Assembly: GCA_002363385.1 (NCBI GenBank)
Contig: DEVL01000001.1
Location: 1-64,000, forward strand
Origin: Stenotrophomonas maltophilia
GTDB taxonomy: Bacteria; Pseudomonadota; Gammaproteobacteria; Xanthomonadales; Xanthomonadaceae
Length of the DNA stretch: 64,000 bases
Direction: 5' to 3'
A program made the translations under genes and the position numbers. A model generated the notes under the pieces. It saw only the letters and a list, made by a program, of their open reading frames with translations, had not been told where the DNA came from and ran no database searches. Shown in pieces: positions 43,431 to 51,995 of this stretch (the first letter of the stretch is position 1; every line of letters begins with the position of its first letter).

Positions 43431-43455
43431 AAAGGCCCGGCGATGCCGGGCCTTT
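43431..43455 (-). terminator. terminator of ax21
   Basis: An 11-bp perfect stem AAAGGCCCGGC / GCCGGGCCTTT with a 3-nt loop. On the minus strand it is followed by TTTTTCG, so it terminates ax21. Confidence 0.9.
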
Positions 43456-43499
43456 CCTGCCACGCCGATCAGGCACGTGGCGATGCGGTCACGCTGGGA

Positions 43500-44072
43500 T
43501 TACCAGCTGAAGCGCGGGCCGACCGACCATTCCTTGTCACCGTGGCGATCCATCTTGATGTCGCCGTTGATGCCCCAGTTCTGGTTCAACTTCACCTGGC
43601 CACCCAGGCGGCCGTAGAACTGGCCATCCGGATTGACGCCGTGCTTCTTGCTGTAATCCTCGTAGCCGGCCATGGCATAGACTTCGGCGTGCTGGCCGAA
43701 CGCGGTACGGATACCGGCTTCAGCGCTGTAGCCGTTGAAATCCAGGCCTTCCTTCGGGTCGAACTTGTTGTAGGCAACGCGGCCCACGAAGTCGGTGCTG
43801 TTGCCGATTTCCTGGTTGTAGCCGACACCCACGCGCCACTGGTCAACCTTGAAGTTGCCGATGTCGGTCTTCTGCTGGTTGTACTCGCCGAAGGCGTGGA
43901 AGTTCGGGTGGAAGGCGTAGGAACCCTTCACGCCCCAACCATCGGCCTTGCCGCCATCTGCGTCGGTCTTGACGTAGTCGGCTTCAGCGTAGTTGTAGGA
44001 CAGGCCTTCAGCCGCCGAAGCGGTGAACGGGAGGGCGGCAGCCAGGGCCAGAGCAATCAACGAGGTCTTCAT
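43500..44072 (-). CDS. ax21: Ax21 family outer-membrane protein
   Basis: A 190-residue small beta-barrel with a clean signal peptide (cleavage TASA/AEG). The mature N-terminus AEGLSYNYAEADYVKT is the Ax21 hallmark. Alternating strands end in FSW, as expected for an outer-membrane protein. Ax21 was once proposed as a secreted, sulfated signal in Xanthomonas, but key papers were retracted; the outer-membrane assignment is the safe one. Transcribed alone from an untidy upstream region and closed by a strong terminator. Confidence 0.93.
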   Translation of the reverse strand: MKTSLIALALAAALPFTASAAEGLSYNYAEADYVKTDADGGKADGWGVKGSYAFHPNFHAFGEYNQQKTDIGNFKVDQWRVGVGYNQEIGNSTDFVGRVAYNKFDPKEGLDFNGYSAEAGIRTAFGQHAEVYAMAGYEDYSKKHGVNPDGQFYGRLGGQVKLNQNWGINGDIKMDRHGDKEWSVGPRFSW

Positions 44073-44691
44073 GGGGGTACACCTTTATGTCTTGGACTAC
44101 TTGCACCCGGTTTGAGCCGGACTGCATCGGAAATGTAAATTCTCCGTTATTCGACACAACCCGCCCTGAAGTTGACCCGCTGCACAAACGTGAATTTTGG
44201 GGCGCCGTTCAGACGGGCTCTGGCATACGCGCGTGGCATTTCGTCAGGCGAGGAAGGCGTGAACGTCCGTACTGCCCGACCATCACGCGGGCTGCTGAGA
44301 AGAAGCGTGGAAGGCCACGCACGGGAACCGTGCGGGGAAAGGACTCTGGTCACGACGGTGCCCTTGCGGGGCGTCACGCGCTGGGGAAGCCGCTCTTGGG
44401 GAGTAATCGGCTAACGCGTCCATCCTCCTGAATACACCGAGGTCCATGCCGTGGGCGTTGGACCGCAGGGCGCCGTGGGGCGTCCTGCCCGGCATCGCCA
44501 TCATGTGCTGGATGCGTCAGCTGCAACATCAGGAAGTTCCTCACTCTGATTCAGAGTTTTCTGACCCAAGGCCCCGGACCAGAGGCGTTCACCCACCGCG
44601 AAGGGCCGTCGGCGCACTGTCGATCTTCCGCCCCCTGATTCGTCGTATGCCTTGAAGGCGCCCATTCCGGCGCGTCATCTGGAGCTGTGCC
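44073..44691. other. gene-free stretch with tandem hairpins
   Basis: No convincing gene. On the plus strand there are adjacent perfect hairpins GCGTGG/CCACGC (44305-44320) and CGCACGG/CCGTGCG (44318-44334, GAA loop), with a weaker one around 44352-44373. The stretch also holds the ax21 promoter on the left and the DUF1428 promoter on the right. It could contain a small RNA or a decayed element. Confidence 0.4.
44543..44557. promoter_or_regulatory. 15-bp palindrome upstream of the DUF1428 gene
   Basis: ACTCTGATTCAGAGT is a perfect inverted repeat around a single central base, 135 bp upstream of the DUF1428 gene. It has the look of a dimeric regulator site. Confidence 0.4.
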
Positions 44692-45051
44692 ATGGCTTAT
44701 ATCGATGGTTTCGTACTGGCTGTCCCGACCGCGAACAAAGAGGCCTTCCTCAAGCACGCCCGGATGGGCGATGCGATCTGCATCCAGCACGGCGCCCTGC
44801 GCGTGGTGGAGTGCTGGGGTGATGATGTCCCGCACGGCAAGCAGACCGACTTCCATCGCGCGGTGGAAGCCAAGGAGGACGAGACCGTGCTGTTCTCCTG
44901 GATCGAGTGGCCGGACAAGGCCACGCGCGATGCCGGCATGCAGAAGATGATGGACGATCCGCGGATGGATCCAGAGAGCAATCCGATGCCGTTCGATGGC
45001 AAGCGGATGATCTACGGCGGCTTCGTTCCGGTAGTTGAGCTGACGTCCTAA
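44692..45051 (+). CDS. DUF1428 family protein (YbaA-like)
   Basis: A 119-residue protein beginning AYIDGFVLAVPTANKEAF and containing the family stretches VVECWGDDVPHGKQTDFHRAV and DPRMDPESNPMPFDGKRM. These identify DUF1428, a dimeric alpha/beta ferredoxin-like fold of unknown function. Transcribed alone; followed by a strong hairpin. Confidence 0.9.
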   Translation: MAYIDGFVLAVPTANKEAFLKHARMGDAICIQHGALRVVECWGDDVPHGKQTDFHRAVEAKEDETVLFSWIEWPDKATRDAGMQKMMDDPRMDPESNPMPFDGKRMIYGGFVPVVELTS

Positions 45052-45100
45052 GCGGCCCAGCAGCGGCGCACGTACTGCCGCAGTGCTGCTTGAGTGCGCG

Positions 45101-45129
45101 CTGGAGCACCGGCATGCTCGGTGCTCCAG
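45101..45129. repeat. 11-bp perfect hairpin between DUF1428 and S9 peptidase genes
   Basis: CTGGAGCACCG / CGGTGCTCCAG with loop GCATGCT. No T run follows on either strand, so it is not a typical terminator; it may be a palindromic repeat or regulator site for the downstream peptidase. Confidence 0.5.
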
Positions 45130-45194
45130 GCTGGCAGGGAGCGCGCCACGATGACGATGCGCCCGCCGGACCGCGACATCAAGGAGCGATAGGC

Positions 45195-47636
45195 ATGGCT
45201 GGAGCACGTTCGAGGATGGTCCGTTGTCTGCTCGTTCTGGGGTTGGGGGTCGGCGCCTGGGCAAGCCCGTCGGCCCAGGCTGTGGGGCCCGGCCTTGCGC
45301 AGTACCAGCGTGCCGAACGCGTGCTGGACCAGCAGCTGCGCGGCAAAGTGCGCAATGCGGCCGTCGCACCGCGATGGCTCGCCGACGGCCGCTTCTGGTA
45401 TCCCCGCCAGCAGGAAGATGGCCGCACGACCCACATCCTGGTCGATCCGGCGACGACCACGCGTACGGCACTGTTCGACGACGACATGATGCATGCGGCA
45501 CTGCTCGCTGCCGGGATCGCTGATCCAGGCCAAGTGATGCAGCAGGTAGACCGCGTTGCCCAAAGCGGGCATCGCCTGGAGATCACCCTTCGCGTAGACG
45601 CGCAGCAGGCGGTCGTCTGCACGCTGCCGATGCCGTGCGAGGTCCAATCGTTACCGGTTGCCGATCCCCGTGATCTGCCGTCACCTGACGGTCGGCACAG
45701 CGTGCGGGTCGAGCAGGACAACCTCTGGCTGCGCAGTGGCTCCGAGGGTGCGCGCCGGGCGCTCACCATGGATGGCGAGCCCTCTCACGGCTATGGCGTA
45801 CTGCCCGATTTCGCCCTGCGCGGCATTCCGCGGCGGGCGGGCAAGATGCAGATGCCGCCTTTCGCGGTCACCTGGTCGCCCGACAGCAAACGCCTGTTCG
45901 GCGTCCGCTATGACGAGCGTCAGGTGCTGCCTTACCCGTACCTGGCGACCGCTCCGACGGATGGCTTCCGCCCGGTGGTGCATGAAGTGCGGTTGGGCCT
46001 TCTGGGCGACGCCGAGCAGGTGCGAGATGCCTGGTTCGTCACTGAAGCGGATGGTAGCGGCACGCAGCACATCGCCGTTCCCGAAGGCTGGTACACCTTG
46101 ACCGAAGCCGGCGTGCTGGGCTGGTCGGCCGGTGCGGACAAGGTCTATGCGGCGATCGTGCGCTACGACCACCCGGCACGACTGCGCCTGGTCGAGGTGG
46201 ATGTGCGGACCGGCAGCGTGCGCACCGTGCGGGAAGAGCGCAGCGATACCCGCGTGCAGCTCAACAGCTACCCCTACAACCGGCCGGCCGTGCACGTACT
46301 GCAGCACGGCAACGGCATCGTCTGGTTCTCCGAGCAGGATGGCTGGGGTCATCTGTATCTGATCGATCGCCGCGATGGCCACATCATCCGTCAGCTGACC
46401 CGGGGCGAATGGCTGGTGCGCGATGTGGTCGGCGTCGATGAAGCGCGCGGCCAAGTGCTGTTCACCGCCGGTGGGCGCGAGCCGGGTGATCCCTACCAGC
46501 GGCGCCTTTATCGGGTCTCACTGGACGGCGGCACCCCGGTCCTGCTCACACCGGAAGCGGCCGATCATGCGATCGATGCTGGCGCCGGGCTGTTGATGGG
46601 TGGGCGTGCCTCCCACCTGCTGTCACCCTCGGCGGCGTACGTGGTCGACAGTTACTCGCGGGTGGACCAAGCACCGGTCAGCGTACTGCGCTCGACGACT
46701 GATGGACGCGTGGTGCTGCCGCTGGAACGTGCCGATGATCGTGCCGTGCGCGCGGCTGGCTGGGTCCCGCCACACCGGGTCACTGTCCTGGCGGCCGACG
46801 GCCGGACCGGCCTGCAGGCCACGGTCTACCTGCCGCCCGGCTACCGCGATGACGGACGGCATCCGGTGATTGATGCGATGTACGGCGGACCCCACATCAC
46901 CAATGCGCCGGTCGGTTTTGTCGACGCCACCGCGACGATGAATCCGGTGGCGCGCTCAAGTCTGGCCCAACTCGGCTTCGTGGTGGTGAGCATCGATGCG
47001 CGCGGTACGCCTGGTCGCTCCAAAGCCTTCCACGATGCCAGCTTCCTGACCGCCGCCGATCTGCAGCTGGACGATCATGTCGCGGCGATCCGCGAACTGG
47101 CGGAACGCTATCGCGGCATGGACCTGACGCGGGTCGGCATCTACGGACATTCTTTCGGCGGCTACAGCGCAGCGCGTGCCCTGCTGCGTTACCCGGCGTT
47201 CTACACGGTCGGCGTGGCCTCGGCCGGCAGCCACAGTTTCCAGGGCATGTACGGCGGCGCGATCCACGGCATGGACCGCCTGGTCGGCGGCCAGCCGGTC
47301 TATGCCGACGGCACCCGCGTGCGTCCGCAACCAGGTGCGGTGCCGCCGTTGTTCCAGCCGTTGGCCAACGATGCACTGGCCGACCGCCTGCAGGGCCGGC
47401 TGATGCTGGTCTACGGCGACCTGGACGAGAACGCGATGCCGGCGCTCACCCTGCAGTTGGCGCGTGCCCTCACGCTGGCCAACAAGGACTACGACCTGCT
47501 GTACCTGCCCAACCAGGACCACGAGCTGTTCCGCAACGACGATTACTACATGCGCCGGATGTGGGACTACTTCGTCACCCATCTGATGGGCGCAACGCCG
47601 CCGTCGTACCGGATCGGGGCAGCGGCCTCGCCATGA
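45195..47636 (+). CDS. S9 family (DPP IV-like) prolyl peptidase, exported
   Basis: An 813-residue serine peptidase. The signal peptide ends near PSAQA. An N-terminal beta-propeller (about 50-540) is typical of dipeptidyl-peptidase IV, followed by a C-terminal alpha/beta hydrolase domain. The catalytic triad is visible: Ser653 in GHSFGGY, Asp744 in DLDEN and His776 in QDHELF. It is expected to cleave X-Pro dipeptides in the periplasm. The ATG at 45195 has AAGGAG upstream; an earlier in-frame start at 45090 would spoil the signal peptide. Confidence 0.9.
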   Translation: MAGARSRMVRCLLVLGLGVGAWASPSAQAVGPGLAQYQRAERVLDQQLRGKVRNAAVAPRWLADGRFWYPRQQEDGRTTHILVDPATTTRTALFDDDMMHAALLAAGIADPGQVMQQVDRVAQSGHRLEITLRVDAQQAVVCTLPMPCEVQSLPVADPRDLPSPDGRHSVRVEQDNLWLRSGSEGARRALTMDGEPSHGYGVLPDFALRGIPRRAGKMQMPPFAVTWSPDSKRLFGVRYDERQVLPYPYLATAPTDGFRPVVHEVRLGLLGDAEQVRDAWFVTEADGSGTQHIAVPEGWYTLTEAGVLGWSAGADKVYAAIVRYDHPARLRLVEVDVRTGSVRTVREERSDTRVQLNSYPYNRPAVHVLQHGNGIVWFSEQDGWGHLYLIDRRDGHIIRQLTRGEWLVRDVVGVDEARGQVLFTAGGREPGDPYQRRLYRVSLDGGTPVLLTPEAADHAIDAGAGLLMGGRASHLLSPSAAYVVDSYSRVDQAPVSVLRSTTDGRVVLPLERADDRAVRAAGWVPPHRVTVLAADGRTGLQATVYLPPGYRDDGRHPVIDAMYGGPHITNAPVGFVDATATMNPVARSSLAQLGFVVVSIDARGTPGRSKAFHDASFLTAADLQLDDHVAAIRELAERYRGMDLTRVGIYGHSFGGYSAARALLRYPAFYTVGVASAGSHSFQGMYGGAIHGMDRLVGGQPVYADGTRVRPQPGAVPPLFQPLANDALADRLQGRLMLVYGDLDENAMPALTLQLARALTLANKDYDLLYLPNQDHELFRNDDYYMRRMWDYFVTHLMGATPPSYRIGAAASP

Positions 47637-47651
47637 GGTGAGGCAGCCCGC

Positions 47652-48332
47652 TCAGCGGTGGGCATCGGCGGTGTCGTCCGCCCCTCCCCCCATAGCACCA
47701 CCACCCGTTCCTCCCATACCACCGCCTCCGCCGCCGCCTTTGCCGCCGCCCTTGTCACCCGCATCGCCCCTGCCTTTCGCACCGGTCGAGGGCCGTGCCG
47801 GGCCTTGCCGCGGAATGGTGACCGAGGCCGGAATCGGATCCAGGTCCAACGCCTGACGGATGAAATCGCGTAGCGACACCACCAGGTCGGCCGTGGGAAC
47901 GACGCGGCCCTGGGCCATCTCGTTGGCCGCGTGTGCGGCAAGCCGCACCTGCTCATCGGTGCCCAGCAGGATGATGTCCGACAGGGCTGCTTCGACTGCA
48001 TCACGGATGCGGCGCGCGCGTTCGCCCCCGCTCTCTCCCTCTGCCGGCAGGTGCAGCACATCGCCCTGTTCGCTCCCGTCGGGCAGTGCGCGGACATCAC
48101 GGCGATGGCGTGGATCGACGTCGAGCGTACCGGTGAACGATCCGCCAAGGACTTTGTAGGCGGCGATCAGCGTGCGCAGCCGCTCGTTGATCTGCCGGTT
48201 CTCGCGCTCGCGGCGCTGCTGCATGGTCTGCATGACCATCAGCCGGATGCCGACGCCGATCAAGGTGATGACCGCCAACCCGACCAGGGTGGAGAGCATG
48301 GCCTGCCAGGAACTGAAGTCGAGACCGCGCAT
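47652..48332 (-). CDS. membrane protein with Gly-rich tail, function unknown
   Basis: A 226-residue protein: one N-terminal membrane helix (about 12-32), then a basic helix (QQRRERENRQINERLRTLIAAYKVLGGSFTG region, 38-68), a conserved cytosolic domain (about 105-180; RIRDAVEAALSDIILLGT, VSLRDFIRQALDLDPIP) and a low-complexity tail of Gly, Met and Asp. The central domain is conserved across many proteobacteria without an assigned function. It is convergent with the S9 peptidase gene. Confidence 0.75.
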   Translation of the reverse strand: MRGLDFSSWQAMLSTLVGLAVITLIGVGIRLMVMQTMQQRRERENRQINERLRTLIAAYKVLGGSFTGTLDVDPRHRRDVRALPDGSEQGDVLHLPAEGESGGERARRIRDAVEAALSDIILLGTDEQVRLAAHAANEMAQGRVVPTADLVVSLRDFIRQALDLDPIPASVTIPRQGPARPSTGAKGRGDAGDKGGGKGGGGGGGMGGTGGGAMGGGADDTADAHR

Positions 48333-48522
48333 TGCGTCTTTCCGTGAACGTCTGCCGATCAGGTTAGCAAGAGACGCAGGAAGGTAAGGGTGAGGGCAGA
48401 GTCCGGGAGTCTGATCGCACGTGACGCGATGCGCTCGACCGGGGATGCAGACAGCGGGCGGGCAAAGGCCGACCCCACCATGCCGCTCCCGCCCTCAGGC
48501 AGGAGCAGCACGTTACAACGCC

Positions 48523-49527
48523 TTACTTGCGGGCGCGCTTGGCCGGTGCCTTGCGGGCAACCGGCTTGGCGGCAGCACGCTTGGCCGGGGCGGCCTTGCG
48601 GGCCGGGGCCTTCTTGGCCACAGCCTTCTTGGCGGTAGCGGCCTTCTTGCCGACGGTCTTCTTGGCGGCCGCGGTCTTCTTGGTCACGGCCTTCTTTGCG
48701 GTGGCGACCTTCTTGCCAACCGACTTGCGGGCGACGGCGGTCTTCTTGCCGGCCACCTTCTTGGCGGTCGCGGTCTTCCTGGTCACGGTCTTCTTGGCGG
48801 TGGCCGACTTCTTGGCAACGGCCTTCTTGGCCGTGGCGACCTTCTTGCCGACGGTCTTCTTGGCGACGGCGGTCTTCTTGCCAGCCACCTTCTTGGCCGC
48901 TGCGGTCTTCTTGGTCACGGCCTTCTTGGCGGTCGCCGACTTCCTGGCAACAGCGGTCTTGGCAGCGGCGACCTTCTTGCCAACGGTCTTCTTGGCGGCG
49001 GCGGTCTTCTTGGTCACGGCCTTCTTGGCGGTCGCGGTCTTCTTGGCGACAGCCTTCTTGGCGGTGGCGACCTTCTTGGTCACGGTCTTCTTGGCAGCGG
49101 CAGCCTTCTTGGTCACGGCCTTCTTGGCAGTCGTGGCTTTCTTGCCGGCGGCCTTGGTGGTCTTGGTCACAGCCTTTTCAGCGGCGGCCTTCTTCTTGGC
49201 GACCTGCTTCTTGATCGCGGTGGCTTCGGCCTTGGCATTCTTCTTGGCCGCTTCCAGCTTCTGCTTGGCGGTGGCCAGGGTCTTGCCGACCGACTTGGCG
49301 GCCTTGTCAGCCTTCTTGGCGACGGTCTTCTCGACCTTGGTCACGGCCTTCTTGACCTTGGCGACCTGGGTGGTGGCGGCCTTGCGTGCGCGCTTGGCGG
49401 TCTTCTTCACCGAAGCGACTGCATCTTCCGCAACGTGTGCGATGGTCTCGCCCACATTGGTGGCGGTTTCTTTTGCATCTTCGACGGTCTGCGAGAGAAC
49501 CGTGGTCACACCATTACCGTTGCTCAT
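48523..49527 (-). CDS. histone H1-like Lys/Ala-rich DNA-binding protein
   Basis: A 334-residue protein. An acidic N-terminal section (about 1-35, VEDAKETATNVGETIAHVAE) precedes about 290 residues of Lys, Ala, Thr and Val with a roughly 7-residue period (for example KKTVGKK, TAKKAV). It ends in an Arg/Lys/Pro-rich tail. This is the composition of eukaryotic H1 C-terminal tails and bacterial histone H1-like proteins that compact DNA. The repeated DNA is prone to length change between strains. Transcribed alone; a GGAGG site precedes the ATG. Confidence 0.88.
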   Translation of the reverse strand: MSNGNGVTTVLSQTVEDAKETATNVGETIAHVAEDAVASVKKTAKRARKAATTQVAKVKKAVTKVEKTVAKKADKAAKSVGKTLATAKQKLEAAKKNAKAEATAIKKQVAKKKAAAEKAVTKTTKAAGKKATTAKKAVTKKAAAAKKTVTKKVATAKKAVAKKTATAKKAVTKKTAAAKKTVGKKVAAAKTAVARKSATAKKAVTKKTAAAKKVAGKKTAVAKKTVGKKVATAKKAVAKKSATAKKTVTRKTATAKKVAGKKTAVARKSVGKKVATAKKAVTKKTAAAKKTVGKKAATAKKAVAKKAPARKAAPAKRAAAKPVARKAPAKRARK

Positions 49528-49606
49528 TGAGTGCCTCCTAAGGGGCCTAGTTAGTCAAATCGCTGGCGATGCTATACCGGCGCGGTCCATCGTGGAACGG
49601 TCTTGA

Positions 49607-49641
49607 TGCGATGCTCGTGCCAAGCCGACAGTAGCACTGTC
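49607..49641 (-). promoter_or_regulatory. sigma-54-like promoter and palindrome upstream of histone-like gene
   Basis: On the minus strand TTGGCACG (49623-49616), four bases and TCGCA (49611-49607) match the sigma-54 -24/-12 consensus except for one T. Just upstream lies a perfect inverted repeat GACAGT-AGC-ACTGTC (49627-49641). A sigma-70 alternative (TTCCAC, 17 bp, TAGCAT) lies closer to the gene at about 49572-49600. Confidence 0.4.
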
Positions 49642-50082
49642 ATCGTCGGCAGCAAGCAACGCACCGGTCGCGTGCACGAAACCCCTTGAAAACAGCAGTG
49701 GCGTTCCAGAACGTGGCGCGCACGATATGCCTCGATGCGCATGCGGGGTGCATCCAGCGAACCGATGATTGGTCGCCGCACTCGATCCATTTCTCACCCT
49801 CGCACGCCGTTTTTGCGCTGGTTTCGATGACGCGGGCATGCCTTGAAGAGGCATGATCAAGGGGCGATGTGGCTGCGCCGGATACACCGCAGCGCCCTCC
49901 CTGGTGCCCCACCATGTGCCGCATCGGCACCGCCGCGCGCGCCTGGGCAACCCCACCGCGAAGCCGAGGACGTAGTGAATTTCATCCGGGGTTTAACCGG
50001 GTGCGGACACACTCATTCAGGTTGAATTACCGTATACGTGTTTCCCCTGCCCCCGCCCTCTCCGACACGGAACCGCCGGACC
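49642..50082. other. gene-free stretch before the DegQ-like gene
   Basis: No convincing gene on either strand. A small hairpin GCATGCC/GGCATG occurs near 49836-49854 and an AT-rich segment with TATACG near 50033 may be the DegQ promoter -10. No clear ECF or heat-shock promoter was found. Confidence 0.4.
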
Positions 50083-51510
50083 ATGCGACCGCTCCCGACC
50101 CTGCTCACGCTCGCCCTCGCCGCTGCCTTCGGCGGGTTCACCGCCACGGCCATCAACGCGCACCTGGACAACCGTGCCGAAGCGGCGCCGGCCGCGTACA
50201 CGATTCCCAGCGCGGCCGCGCTGCCCGCAGCCGTCGCCGGGCAACCCGTGCCCTCGCTGGCGCCGATGCTGGACCGTGTGATGCCGGCGGTGGTCAGCGT
50301 CAACACCAAGCAGGTGGTGCGCGTGCGCAACCCCTATTTCAACGACCCGTTCTTCCGCCGCCTATTCCCGGAAGTGCCGCAGGAACGCATCAACGAATCG
50401 CTGGGCTCGGGGGTGATCATCGATGCCGCCGAAGGCCTGGTGCTGACCAACCACCACGTCATCGACAACGCCGACGACGTGCAGGTGACCCTGGCCGATG
50501 GGCGGACGGTCAAGGCGGAATTCATCGGCTCCGATGCCGATACCGATGTTGCGTTGATCCGCATTCCGACCGGCAACCTGACCGAGATCAAGCTCGGCGA
50601 CAGCGCGCAGCTGCGCGTGGGTGACTTCGTGGTGGCGATCGGCAACCCGTTCGGTTTCAGCCAGACGGTCACCTCCGGCATCGTCTCGGCGGTAGGCCGC
50701 AGCGGCATCCGCGGGCTGGGCTACCAGAACTTCATCCAGACCGATGCCTCGATCAACCCGGGCAACTCCGGCGGTGCGCTGGTCAATCTGCAGGGGCAGC
50801 TGGTTGGCATCAACACCGCCAGTTTCAATCCGCAGGGCAGCATGGCCGGCAACATCGGCCTGGGCCTGGCGATTCCCTCCAACCTGGCACGCGACGTGGT
50901 CGACCAACTGGTCAAGCACGGGGTGGTGGTGCGGGGCACGCTCGGCATCGAGAGCCAGAACCTCACCCAACAGATCGCGCAGGGTTTGGGCCTGACCGAG
51001 ACACGCGGCGCGCTGGTCACCCGCGTGCTGGCCGGGTCCAGTGCAGCCGCTGCCGGGTTGAAGCCGGGCGATGTGGTGGTGTCGGCCAACGGCCAGCGCG
51101 TGGACAGCGCGCAGGCGCTGCACAACGTGGAAGGCCTGCAGCCGGTCGGCAGTACGCTGACCCTGGACGTGCGCCGCGAGGGCAAGCCGCTGCAGATCAA
51201 GGCCACGCTGAAGGAGCAGGCGCGCGCGGTCACCGGGGAGTCGCTGGACCCGCGCCTGGGCGGCGCCACATTTGTCGATCTGCCCGAGTCGCTGCGCCAG
51301 GCCGGCGTCAGTGGCGTGCTGGTCAGTGAGGTCAAGCGCGGCAGCCGTGCGGCCAACTCCGGTCTTGCGCAGGGTGACGTGATCACCGCGGCAACGGCGG
51401 GTGAGTTTGCCGATCTCGCCAGCTGGCGCGCCAACTTCCAGCAGCGCCCGGCACAGCTGGTGGTAAGGATCATCCGTGGAAACACCGGGGGCCAGCTGGT
51501 CATGCGCTGA
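50083..51510 (+). CDS. degQ: DegQ/DegP-like periplasmic serine endoprotease
   Basis: A 475-residue HtrA-family protease and chaperone for misfolded envelope proteins. A signal peptide or anchor is at residues 1-25. The trypsin-like domain has the triad His125 (TNHHVID), Asp155 (DTDVAL) and Ser229 (GNSGGAL). Two PDZ domains follow (about 280-370 and 385-470). The short LA loop region fits DegQ or MucD more than E. coli DegP. The ATG at 50083 gives the natural N-terminus MRPLPTLLTL. Confidence 0.92.
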   Translation: MRPLPTLLTLALAAAFGGFTATAINAHLDNRAEAAPAAYTIPSAAALPAAVAGQPVPSLAPMLDRVMPAVVSVNTKQVVRVRNPYFNDPFFRRLFPEVPQERINESLGSGVIIDAAEGLVLTNHHVIDNADDVQVTLADGRTVKAEFIGSDADTDVALIRIPTGNLTEIKLGDSAQLRVGDFVVAIGNPFGFSQTVTSGIVSAVGRSGIRGLGYQNFIQTDASINPGNSGGALVNLQGQLVGINTASFNPQGSMAGNIGLGLAIPSNLARDVVDQLVKHGVVVRGTLGIESQNLTQQIAQGLGLTETRGALVTRVLAGSSAAAAGLKPGDVVVSANGQRVDSAQALHNVEGLQPVGSTLTLDVRREGKPLQIKATLKEQARAVTGESLDPRLGGATFVDLPESLRQAGVSGVLVSEVKRGSRAANSGLAQGDVITAATAGEFADLASWRANFQQRPAQLVVRIIRGNTGGQLVMR

Positions 51511-51621
51511 ACGCGCGAGCAGCCGTAACGTCGCTTACACCCGGCCGGTGCTATTACCTTGTGTTCGTTGCCGTCGGATCGTCCGCGGTCACCTTCCCCA
51601 TCGCACAGCAGGAGATACACG

Positions 51622-51987
51622 ATGAGCCCCACCAATACCGAGAACCTGAAGGAACACCTGGGCGAAGCCGGCTCGCACCTGAAGTCGGCCGCCACCGCTG
51701 CCGGCGGTGCCATCAAGGGCGCCACCGGTGCTGCCGGTGACGAGCTGCGCATCGGCAAGGCCAACGTCAAGGCCGAGCTGTCCGATACCGCGCTGTCCGG
51801 CCTGGCCGCAGCCGAGTTCGGTGGTGCCGCCGCCAAGGAACAGGTTGATGCACTGATGGACAAGGGCAAGGACCTGGTCGACAGCGCCGCCGAGCTGATC
51901 CGTGAGCGTCCGCTGGCCTCCTTCGGCGTGGCCTTCGCGGCTGGCTGGATCATCGCCAAGCTGGCCCGCAGCGGCGGCGACAAGTAA
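51622..51987 (+). CDS. ElaB/YqjD/DUF883-like membrane-anchored protein
   Basis: A 121-residue protein with a long amphipathic helical region (10-90) and one C-terminal membrane helix (RPLASFGVAFAAGWIIAKL, about 97-115), the layout of ElaB/YqjD, which bind ribosomes and the inner membrane in stationary phase. The ATG at 51622 has AGGAG upstream. First of three genes; the next starts 8 bp after its stop. Confidence 0.85.
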   Translation: MSPTNTENLKEHLGEAGSHLKSAATAAGGAIKGATGAAGDELRIGKANVKAELSDTALSGLAAAEFGGAAAKEQVDALMDKGKDLVDSAAELIRERPLASFGVAFAAGWIIAKLARSGGDK

Positions 51988-51995
51988 GCAGCGGC

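Noticed and set aside
44100..44450. GEMM or cobalamin riboswitch in the gap right of ax21
   Set aside because: Hairpins are present but the conserved core motifs are not.
48485..48506. Terminator for the histone-like gene
   Set aside because: A GCTCC/GGAGC hairpin exists but with a mismatch and no T run on the minus strand.
48421..49606. Plus-strand open frames rich in Gly/Leu or Phe/Leu/Ala repeats
   Set aside because: They are translations of the complement of the Lys/Ala repeat gene; the minus frame has a proper start, ribosome site and known composition.
49980..50082. RpoE/ECF-type promoter for the DegQ-like gene
   Set aside because: No GGAACTT-like -35 with a correctly spaced -10 was found.
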